From contig NZ_CP145605.1 in NCBI RefSeq assembly GCF_036884255.1, forward strand, positions 1,054,001 through 1,118,000: a stretch of 64,000 nucleotides of DNA, in the 5' to 3' direction. This DNA comes from Paenibacillus tundrae (GTDB lineage: Bacteria; Bacillota; Bacilli; Paenibacillales; Paenibacillaceae). Below the pieces are notes generated by a model. That model saw only the letters and a list, made by a program, of their open reading frames with translations, was not told where the DNA came from and made no database searches. Below, one piece after another: positions 8,982-16,357 of this stretch. Position numbers and translations under genes: made by a program. Position 1 is the stretch's first letter. The number at the start of each line of letters is the position of its first letter.

Positions 8982-10381
8982 AGTTATCGCTACTCAAGGG
9001 TCATGCCGTTCTGTGGGCTATTCTTACGGGCGCCTTTGCTCTCGTGCTGACGAATAGTGCGTTTAATCTGCTGTTACCCTACTTTGTCCAACACTATGAT
9101 ATTTCGACGACAGCAGGGGGATGGATCATTGTATTGTACATGCTTGCGATGACGCTGACGATGCCGATGGCCTCTCTGATCGTGGATCGTTTGGGTAGAA
9201 AGCAGACCTATATGTTAGGCATATGTTTATATGGCATATTCTCCATCATTGGTGCACTGTTCCATGCCTATTTCGAGGTCTTGTTGATCGTACGTTTCAT
9301 GCATGGCGTGGCGGCAGGTTTGATGATTCCGTTATCCCTTGTCTTGTTATTTGACTATTACGGTACCGAAGTGCGAGGCAGGATCACAGGAGCGTGGGGA
9401 ATGCTCCTAATGCTTGCTCCAACGGCTGGTCCGACCTTAGGTGGATTCATCGTTGAGTATGGCAGGCTGGAATATCTATTCTGGTTAAACGTTCCGTTCG
9501 CTGTATTCTCCTTAATCTTATGCGGCAGATACATCCAGATGTATCTGCCAGCCCGCCGCAAGCGGTGGCATCTATCTAGCATGATCTTGTTGATCGGAGG
9601 GATAGGCGCTCTTAGTCTGGGACTTCAACTATATGCTAGTCCTATTGTGGGTAGCGGAGTACCTTGGAGCCTTATGGCCGTAGGGATTGCACTGCTCATC
9701 CGTTTTATTCAAACGGAGAATCGACGGAAGGAACCATTAATTCGCTATCAGCTTTTACGCCGGAATAAGGTGTTTCCGTTAACTGTACTCATCTCCACCA
9801 TTCAGGATTGCGTGATGTTTGGGGTGATATTTGCTTTACCGCTGTTATTCCAAGATGTCTTTCACATGTCACCAGCTCTATCCGGTGCGCTGTTCATTCC
9901 GCTGTCGATCTGCACAAGTCTGTTCATGTGGATTGGCGGCAGTCTGATGGATCGTGGTCGGTCGTTGCAATTTATCGCATGGGGCACCGCTCTTGTGGCG
10001 TTCTCGATTGTATCGTTTGCCTTCCTGCCGCTGAATACCCCGCTTATTATTCTGGTCTTGCTTATGGCCTGCCGAGGAATTGGAGTTGGACTGTCAGGCA
10101 TGAGCATCTCGGCTCTAGGATTACAGGCGTTATCGGAAGAGGATATGCATGAGGGATCGGCATTGTCCACGACGATTGAACGTTTAGCTTCATCGTTTGC
10201 GATCATGGGATTGACGTTGTTCTACGATATGCGATGGCAATGGCTTGCTCAGACAGGGGCATCGGTAGAGATGGCCAAGTGGGGTGCGCTACGAGAAATA
10301 TGTATCGTGCTGGGAAGTGCGATCCTGCTAACTCTGCCCCTTGTTTTACTTATAGAGGTTGTTCAAAAAGTCCGCTTTTGA
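8978..10381 (+). CDS. DHA2-type MFS transporter, probable siderophore exporter
   Basis: 467 residues, about 14 membrane helices. Motif A appears as DRLGRKQTYMLG (about residue 70), and the DHA2-typical segment GGFIVEYGRLEYLFWLNVPFAV is near residue 150. The family exports small molecules by proton antiport. It corresponds in operon position to the staphyloferrin B exporter SbnD but looks like a 14-helix protein. ATGA overlap with the aminotransferase gene. Its last seven codons and stop lie inside a MITE-like element (10361-10527), so the native C-terminus may have been replaced by the insertion. Confidence 0.87.
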   Translation: MKLSLLKGHAVLWAILTGAFALVLTNSAFNLLLPYFVQHYDISTTAGGWIIVLYMLAMTLTMPMASLIVDRLGRKQTYMLGICLYGIFSIIGALFHAYFEVLLIVRFMHGVAAGLMIPLSLVLLFDYYGTEVRGRITGAWGMLLMLAPTAGPTLGGFIVEYGRLEYLFWLNVPFAVFSLILCGRYIQMYLPARRKRWHLSSMILLIGGIGALSLGLQLYASPIVGSGVPWSLMAVGIALLIRFIQTENRRKEPLIRYQLLRRNKVFPLTVLISTIQDCVMFGVIFALPLLFQDVFHMSPALSGALFIPLSICTSLFMWIGGSLMDRGRSLQFIAWGTALVAFSIVSFAFLPLNTPLIILVLLMACRGIGVGLSGMSISALGLQALSEEDMHEGSALSTTIERLASSFAIMGLTLFYDMRWQWLAQTGASVEMAKWGALREICIVLGSAILLTLPLVLLIEVVQKVRF

Positions 10382-10527
10382 TTACGAAGGATGCACGAGC
10401 GGCATCTCAGCGTCGAAGATGGAATTCAGCCGAAATGTCTGTTGCTCACGTAGGTTTGCCTACGCTCCGCTACTCCATTTCTATCTTCATCCCATTTTCT
10501 TGGTACTGAAAACCGCCCTTTTTGAAC
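10361..10527. mobile_element. MITE-like hairpin element inside the siderophore operon
   Basis: 167 bases bounded by an imperfect terminal inverted repeat: GTTCAAAAAGTCCGCTTTTG at 10361 and the complement of CTTTTTGAAC at 10518-10527, with similarity continuing for nearly 30 bases. Inner arms also pair (around 10415 and 10480), and a small hairpin at the centre reads ACGTAGG..CCTACG. It has no coding capacity. It provides the last codons of the exporter gene and ends shortly before the ribosome binding site of the next gene. Confidence 0.72.
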
Positions 10528-10560
10528 ATGCACTTAAAACACGAAAGAAGGTTGGCCTCA

Positions 10561-12273
10561 TTGTTCGAGATGGAAAACAAGCTCCAGTCTGAGGCGAAGC
10601 AGCAGGCGAATATACACTCATCCAAGCTGCTTCTCAACACGTACATTCGTGAGCTTGCATACAAGAAGCAAGATGATATACAGATCAATGCGATGACGAA
10701 GACGTTCCAAGTGTCGTTTCGGGTAAGTGATGTCATCGTTACTGGACGTTTATCGTATTACTCCGCCATGGGTGAGCATGAGTACGATACCATACAAACT
10801 CTCAGTGGACAGATGGTGTATGTGCAGAATCTGGTTCGCTGGATTACCCGTGAGCTGAGTGCTGAGGGAAGTGAAGGGGTCATCTCGCAGAAACATAAAC
10901 AGGAAGTAGAAGAAGGAGTTCATGACGATCTCGTCCGTGATTTTGCCGAAAAGGTAGACAATAGCCTCGCGAACTTGACGCTGTTCATTGAAAAGGCTGG
11001 CGCCTTCGAAATGCATGATTACTGTACATCGGAACAGTCTCTATTGTATGGACATCCATTCCACCCGTTTCCCAAAAACTCACGTGGGTTCACTGAACAG
11101 GATGTGCTCAGGTATAGCCCGGAGCTACGTAATGCCTTTCCGCTTTGTTACATTGCCGTGAGGAAGGATGTGTATCGAGAAGAATGGGTGGAAGACCATC
11201 ATCAGATTGAATGGCATGAGAGTGTTCAAGAACAGTTGGCACAAGTCGTGGAAAATTCATCTGAGCAATATGGCGTACTGCCCGTTCACCCTTGGCAATA
11301 TAAGCACATCTTGGGTATATCCAAGGTGCAATCTTACATCCGGGAACGAAAAATCGTACTGCTTGGCAGCTTTGGCCCACTCGCCTATCCAACATCCTCA
11401 GTACGCACCGTATATGTGCCTGATATGAACTGTAATATCAAGCTGTCGTTGCATATGCAAATTACGAACATGATTCGTACGAACAGTGCGGAGCAGATGC
11501 GGAGAACGCTGGATGCTTCACGTTATTTGGTACAGCATGATTGTTTTGATCAGGACGAGCATACACACATTGCATATGAAACGGGAGTAACGACGTGTCA
11601 CTTCATAGATGAAGGGTTGACCAGTTTGTTTACCGTAGCTTATCGCCCGATTGAATTCGATCCTTCGTGTACGTTCGTTGTATCCAGCCTAGTAGAAGCA
11701 CCATTGCCAGGAATGCCATCCCGGTTGATGCGGATGCTCGGCGGTGGACGGGTAGAGGCAGAGCAGTGGTTATCCCGTTACTTGCGAATATCTCTCTTAC
11801 CATTGGTGCGTGCAGGTGGGGAGCGGGGCATTCATTTTGAAGCTCATTTACAAAATACACTGGTGACCCTGCAAGAGGGTTGGCCTGTTGCCTTTATTGT
11901 GCGTGATCTCGAAGGGGTTAGCGTCGATATCGAGCATGTGAGATCGGGTGAACGTGACCGTTCTGAGCTGCTTTTTTATCCACGGGAGAAGGCGTGGGCA
12001 AGGACATCTTACTATTTTATGGTTAATCATCTGGGTTCACTTATACATGCACTTGCTAGGGATGTGGGTGTGCAGGAAGAGCATTTCTGGGAGATGGTGC
12101 GTGAAGTGCTTGAAGAAGAACTGAAGCGTACCGGGAATGCCTATGTTCAGCATTTGCTCAAGGCAGATGCATTTATGGCGAAGCAGAATCTGGTGAGCTG
12201 TCTTCGAGGAATCAGTCAAACACCGGATTACGTGGCCGTTCAGAATGTAATGAACCGAATAGGAGTGAAGTAA
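10561..12273 (+). CDS. IucA/IucC-family NIS synthetase, SbnC-like
   Basis: About 570 residues from the TTG at 10561, chosen because GAAAGAAGG lies 9 bases upstream; ATG at 10570 is an alternative, and starts at 10522/10528 fall inside the MITE without a ribosome binding site. NIS hallmarks: GHPFHPFPKNSRGF (ATP/carboxylate pocket), PVHPWQYKHI, YPTSSVRTVYVPD, HMQITNMIRTN, and the C-terminal FEAHLQNTLV and VRDLEGVSVD. The enzyme adenylates a carboxylate and condenses it with an amine. The YPTSSVRTV and SAMGEHEY segments recall SbnC, which adds 2-oxoglutarate in staphyloferrin B; that assignment is from memory of the family and would need a phylogeny. Confidence 0.88.
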   Translation: MFEMENKLQSEAKQQANIHSSKLLLNTYIRELAYKKQDDIQINAMTKTFQVSFRVSDVIVTGRLSYYSAMGEHEYDTIQTLSGQMVYVQNLVRWITRELSAEGSEGVISQKHKQEVEEGVHDDLVRDFAEKVDNSLANLTLFIEKAGAFEMHDYCTSEQSLLYGHPFHPFPKNSRGFTEQDVLRYSPELRNAFPLCYIAVRKDVYREEWVEDHHQIEWHESVQEQLAQVVENSSEQYGVLPVHPWQYKHILGISKVQSYIRERKIVLLGSFGPLAYPTSSVRTVYVPDMNCNIKLSLHMQITNMIRTNSAEQMRRTLDASRYLVQHDCFDQDEHTHIAYETGVTTCHFIDEGLTSLFTVAYRPIEFDPSCTFVVSSLVEAPLPGMPSRLMRMLGGGRVEAEQWLSRYLRISLLPLVRAGGERGIHFEAHLQNTLVTLQEGWPVAFIVRDLEGVSVDIEHVRSGERDRSELLFYPREKAWARTSYYFMVNHLGSLIHALARDVGVQEEHFWEMVREVLEEELKRTGNAYVQHLLKADAFMAKQNLVSCLRGISQTPDYVAVQNVMNRIGVK

Positions 12274-14340
12274 GTGGGAGCCTTTCAAGTCGAGACTGAA
12301 ATCAAGGACAAAACGGAAGTACACAAGGATGTGCAGGAACGCATTATGCGTCAGGCACTGGAGGCTTTATGGTTCGAGGATATTATTGAGTGTAGGAAGC
12401 AAGGCAGAGAGTGGGGAACTACCGGAATTGATGGACAAGGGAAACCTGTTCAATACATCTGTGAAGCACAGCAGAAGTACTCGTTCGGTAGAGTGAAGAT
12501 AGTTAAAGGGTCGATCCAAAGAGAAGGCGTGCCTATGACCGATCTGAATCGATTTCTGGAAGAAATGGTGCTGAACAAACTTACAGGAGTTCATGTCGAT
12601 TCCTTCATTCAAGAGTTGCTGGAGACATTGGCGAAGGATAGTCAGTGCCGAGCTGTATTGGCAGAGTCGATTCCGATCGCGGATCATCATTATGATGCAC
12701 TCGAAAGTCATATGACCGACGGTCATCTCTATCATCCAAGCTATAAGTCGAGATTAGGATTCACGCTAAAAGACAACCTGGCCTATGGCCCCGAATTCAA
12801 CATGGATGTGTCGCTCTATTGGCTCGCGGTGAAGCAGACGTTGGTGCAGATGGCTCTCTCCAAAGGTTGTACATCAGATGATCTTGTGGGACAACATTTG
12901 ACGGAGGCGGATGTATATCGGTTTAACCGCATTCTGCAGGGAGAAGCTGGCCTAGAGCTTAGTGATGTGGATGTTGCTGAGGGTGGTATTGCTGACAGTA
13001 CCAGCATTAGTAGCACTACCAATAGTAGTAGTGGCGACAGTGATAATATTAGTAGCAGTAGCAGTAGCAGTAGCAGTAGCAGTAGCAGTAGCAGTAGCAG
13101 TAGCAGTAGCAGTAGCAGTAGCAGTAGCAGTAGCAGTAGCAGTAGCAGTAGCAGTAGCGGTAGCAGTAGCGGTGTTAGTGTTAGTGGCAGTAACAGTAAC
13201 AGTGATGGAGTTGGCGTTACCCACGTTGATGCTCATGGTAACCCTTATGTGTTCGTCCCGGTTCATCCTTGGCAATGGGAGCACCAATTGCAGTCGGTAT
13301 TTGCTGTTCAATTATTGGAGAAGGATATTATTTTCCTCGGGGCATCATCTTCTTCATATCGCGCCCAGCAGTCGATCCGTTCTCTCTCCAATCGGGTTAA
13401 TTCTAGTGCTCCTTATATCAAACTAGCACTTAGTATTACGAATACATCAAGTACTCGTATTTTGGCTCAGCATACCACCCAGAATGCACCGCTGATCAGC
13501 GATTGGTTGGAACAACTTATTCAGGAGGATGAGCTGTTGCAGCAGGAGCAGTTTGCCATACTGAAAGAGGTCATGGGATTGTCCTTCAGATATGAGCAAC
13601 TATCTGTGATCCTATATCGCCGTGCGTACGGAACATTCGGTGCAATTTGGCGCGAGAATGTATCCACCCATCTGCAACCGGGGGAGACGGCGTGGCCATT
13701 AAATGCATTGATGCTGGTGCAACCAAACGGTGTTCCTTTCATTCAGGCTGCAATCGAACGTCATGGTATTGCAAAGTGGAGCGAAGCGCTTGTTCGCACG
13801 ATTACACTGCCAATCATTCATTTGTTGTATGCTCATGGCATTGCACTAGAGTCACATGCCCAGAATATTATTTTGGTGCTGGAGAATGACCTGCCGAAAC
13901 GGATTATTGTGAAGGATCTGCATGATGGGGTTCGTTATGTACCAGATAAACTGCTTCATCCAGAGCGTGCACCAGAGCTGCATCCTGTACCGGAGACTCA
14001 CCGTAAGTTCAATCGGTATTCCTTCATCTATGCGGATGATGTATCCGAGGTTCGAGACTATACCTATGATGCATTCTTCTTCATCTGTATGACCGATATT
14101 GCTCTGGCACTGGAGTCCTTCGGATTATCCGAGGAAGATTTCTGGCAACTGAGTGCGGGTGTCATTGTGGACTATCAGCAGCAGCATCCGGAATATAGCG
14201 AGCGCTTTGCGTGGTTTGACCTATTTGGCGAGGATGCGTTAATCGAAGAGATGACAAAGCGGCGCCTCTACGGTGATGGGGAACTGTATTTCCGCAAAGT
14301 CAGCAATCCGTTGAAGCTGGCGAAGGAAACATTGGTATGA
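12274..14340 (+). CDS. IucA/IucC-family NIS synthetase with a polyserine insertion
   Basis: 688 residues from the GTG directly after the previous stop, with AGGAGTG upstream. Motifs: LYHPSYKSRLGFTLKDN, VPVHPWQWEHQL, SSSYRAQQSIRSLS, ILAQHTTQNAPLISDW, LESHAQNIIL and VKDLHDGVRY, ending YFRKVSNPL. This is a full NIS synthetase, perhaps the SbnE/citrate type. Between about residues 235 and 315, just before the HPWQ motif, it has an insertion rich in S, T, N and G, whose core is 36 consecutive serines coded by (AGTAGC)18. Without it the length would be near the family norm of about 600. The hexamer preserves frame whatever its copy number, so the linker could vary without loss of the enzyme. Confidence 0.87.
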   Translation: MGAFQVETEIKDKTEVHKDVQERIMRQALEALWFEDIIECRKQGREWGTTGIDGQGKPVQYICEAQQKYSFGRVKIVKGSIQREGVPMTDLNRFLEEMVLNKLTGVHVDSFIQELLETLAKDSQCRAVLAESIPIADHHYDALESHMTDGHLYHPSYKSRLGFTLKDNLAYGPEFNMDVSLYWLAVKQTLVQMALSKGCTSDDLVGQHLTEADVYRFNRILQGEAGLELSDVDVAEGGIADSTSISSTTNSSSGDSDNISSSSSSSSSSSSSSSSSSSSSSSSSSSSSSSSSSSSGSSSGVSVSGSNSNSDGVGVTHVDAHGNPYVFVPVHPWQWEHQLQSVFAVQLLEKDIIFLGASSSSYRAQQSIRSLSNRVNSSAPYIKLALSITNTSSTRILAQHTTQNAPLISDWLEQLIQEDELLQQEQFAILKEVMGLSFRYEQLSVILYRRAYGTFGAIWRENVSTHLQPGETAWPLNALMLVQPNGVPFIQAAIERHGIAKWSEALVRTITLPIIHLLYAHGIALESHAQNIILVLENDLPKRIIVKDLHDGVRYVPDKLLHPERAPELHPVPETHRKFNRYSFIYADDVSEVRDYTYDAFFFICMTDIALALESFGLSEEDFWQLSAGVIVDYQQQHPEYSERFAWFDLFGEDALIEEMTKRRLYGDGELYFRKVSNPLKLAKETLV
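13051..13158 (+). repeat. Perfect hexanucleotide microsatellite (AGTAGC)18 inside a coding region
   Basis: Eighteen uninterrupted AGTAGC units, flanked by degenerate copies (AGT/AGC/GGT/GGC codons) from about 13008 to 13210. In frame it codes for alternating AGT and AGC serine codons. Other frames give Val-Ala or Thr-Ala repeats that are artefacts. Confidence 0.97.
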
Positions 14341-15113
14341 GAACAAATACGTTGAAGGAAAAAATATCGCGAGGGCGTCCTGTGTTCGGCTTGTTTGTAT
14401 CGATTCCACATCCGGTCATCATCGAGATGATCGGACATGCAGAATATGATTTTGTCATCATTGATCTGGAGCATGCAACCACGAATATGGAATCGTTGGA
14501 AGAGATGATTCGGGCTGCTGATCTATGTGGCATGACACCGCTCGTACGCATCTCGAAGGTAGAGCGGGCAGAGATTTTGAAAGTGCTAGACTGCGGGGCA
14601 CAAGGCATTGTGATTCCTCACGTGGAAGGACGGAAGCAGGTGGAAGAAGCGGTTCATCACACCTACTATCATCCACTGGGGATGCGCAGTCTGAATAGTG
14701 GACGTGCTGGTGTATTCGGTAAATATCCACTTACCGAGTACATTGGACAGGCGAATGAGCAGATCATGGTGATTCCGATGATTGAGAGTGTGCAGGGCAT
14801 CCAGCAGAGCGATAACATTTTGTCTCATCCACAGGTCAGTTTTGTGTTGGAAGGAGCTGCAGATCTATCGCAATCTCTCGGTGTACCTTGGCAGACGGAT
14901 CATGCAGATGTCCGGTCTGCACTGACGGTCTTACATGAACAAGCGCAGCAGTATAATGTCCCGTATGCAACCGTGACGAGAGGTATCAAGGATATGACGC
15001 TGTGGACAGAGCGAGGGGTACATATTTTTGTGTTAGGGGATGACCGGAATACGGCTTTTCGTGCATATGTACGGAAACGGAATGACTATGGGAGTGTAGG
15101 TGGCCAGATATGA
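14337..15113 (+). CDS. HpcH/HpaI-family enzyme, SbnG-like siderophore citrate synthase
   Basis: 258 residues. Class II aldolase/citrate-lyase barrel with GLFVSIPHPVIIEMIG at the start, the IDLEHATTN segment with the acidic metal-binding residues, IVIPHVEG and PMIESVQGI. SbnG makes citrate from oxaloacetate and acetyl-CoA for staphyloferrin B independently of the TCA cycle, and its presence between NIS synthetase and decarboxylase genes is the same order as in sbn. The second conserved acidic region reads LEGAADLSQSLG, so activity is likely but should not be assumed. ATGA overlap with the preceding gene. Confidence 0.85.
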   Translation: MRTNTLKEKISRGRPVFGLFVSIPHPVIIEMIGHAEYDFVIIDLEHATTNMESLEEMIRAADLCGMTPLVRISKVERAEILKVLDCGAQGIVIPHVEGRKQVEEAVHHTYYHPLGMRSLNSGRAGVFGKYPLTEYIGQANEQIMVIPMIESVQGIQQSDNILSHPQVSFVLEGAADLSQSLGVPWQTDHADVRSALTVLHEQAQQYNVPYATVTRGIKDMTLWTERGVHIFVLGDDRNTAFRAYVRKRNDYGSVGGQI

Positions 15114-16357
15114 TATCCAAGGTAGAAACTGTGATTCGCCAGATCCAAGAGGGCAGTGAAGAGCCTGTATGTGCGTATCTCTACGACCTCGCAGGAATCC
15201 AAGAACAGGTGAGCCAGATGTTACAGCACATGCCGCAACATACCTCCTTGTTCTACGCGATCAAAGCGAACCCTGATCCACGAATCATTGAAGCGCTTCT
15301 GCCATGGGTTAAGGGATTTGAGGTTGCATCGATTGGCGAATTGCTCAAGGTAAGACGTATTAGTGCCCAGGTTCCTATTCTCTTTGGCGGACCCGGCAAA
15401 AAAGAAGCCGAGTTAGAACAAGCGCTGGAACATCAGGTCACCTTGTTGCATGTGGAAAGTTTGCTAGAGCTGCGAAGACTGATTGCTATCGCGAAGAGAA
15501 AAAAGAAGGTCGCCAGTATTCTGCTGCGAATCAATCTGAGGAGCAGCACACTGCCACGAACCAAGATTGTGATGGGCGGTGGGCCAAGCCCGTTTGGATT
15601 AGATGAGGAGTGGATTGAGCAAGCGATACAGATTATACGTGAGGAAGGTGCAGGAGCCGTACACCTGCGCGGGTTTCACTTTCACTCGTTATCCAACAAT
15701 ACCGATGCGAGATTACATGCCGAGATGATCGAATTGTATTTAAACAAAGTACAGGCATGGCGAGACGCTTACGGTATACAGGTTGAGGTGGTTAATGCAG
15801 GCGGTGGGTTCGGTGTGACGTATGACGGCAGTCCGGGGTTTGACTGGCCGTTATTCACTTCTCTGTTGAATCAGAGCGAGGCGAGAAAGCGGCTTGACGG
15901 CGTTCAGCTGTACTTCGAGCCAGGACGGATTCTCGTCGCAGATCATGGTTATTATGCAACAGAGGTTACGGATATCAAAGTTTCCCATGGAGAACAGTTT
16001 GCCGTGATTAGAGGGGGAACACACCATAATCGGCTGCCTGCCTCATGGGGGCATAATCATCCTTTTCACGTTATGGCTACAGAGCACTGGGCGCATTCAT
16101 ACGCAAGACCAGAAGTGAAGCATAATAAGGTGCATATTGTAGGCGAGCTGTGTACACCGAAAGACCGGATGCATTCGAATGCAGAGGTAGAGCTGCTCCA
16201 CGTCGGGGATATCGTTGTTTTTGAGAAATCTGGAGCATATTGCTGGACGATCTCGCACCATGATTTTCTGGGGCATCCGCACCCGGCATTCCATTATTTG
16301 ACGGAGGGAAACAACCATGTCAACAGTGATGAAGCTTTCCAGTCTGCAAGCCGCTGA
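15110..16357 (+). CDS. SbnH-like PLP-dependent decarboxylase (diaminopimelate/ornithine decarboxylase fold III)
   Basis: 415 residues. PLP lysine K52 in FYAIKANPDPR; GGPGKKEAELE, the HFHSLSNNTDAR substrate-loop histidine region, VVNAGGGFGVTYDG (phosphate-binding glycines) and FEPGRILVADHGYY, with CTPKDRM near the end carrying the cysteine that completes the second subunit's active site. SbnH removes CO2 from a citryl-diaminopropionate intermediate. Here the substrate could be the diaminobutyrate equivalent, giving a 1,3-diaminopropane unit. It overlaps the preceding gene by four bases and the next gene by 41. Confidence 0.87.
   Translation: MISKVETVIRQIQEGSEEPVCAYLYDLAGIQEQVSQMLQHMPQHTSLFYAIKANPDPRIIEALLPWVKGFEVASIGELLKVRRISAQVPILFGGPGKKEAELEQALEHQVTLLHVESLLELRRLIAIAKRKKKVASILLRINLRSSTLPRTKIVMGGGPSPFGLDEEWIEQAIQIIREEGAGAVHLRGFHFHSLSNNTDARLHAEMIELYLNKVQAWRDAYGIQVEVVNAGGGFGVTYDGSPGFDWPLFTSLLNQSEARKRLDGVQLYFEPGRILVADHGYYATEVTDIKVSHGEQFAVIRGGTHHNRLPASWGHNHPFHVMATEHWAHSYARPEVKHNKVHIVGELCTPKDRMHSNAEVELLHVGDIVVFEKSGAYCWTISHHDFLGHPHPAFHYLTEGNNHVNSDEAFQSASR

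Noticed and set aside
13051..13158. Regular repeat considered as a CRISPR or VNTR locus outside a gene
   Set aside because: The unit is 6 bases without spacers and stays in frame in a conserved enzyme. No CRISPR array or cas gene was seen anywhere in the window.
12952..13426. Long open frames coding for Val-Ala or Thr-Ala repeats over the AGTAGC tract
   Set aside because: They are the other reading frames of the hexanucleotide repeat inside the NIS synthetase gene, with no start signals or domain content.
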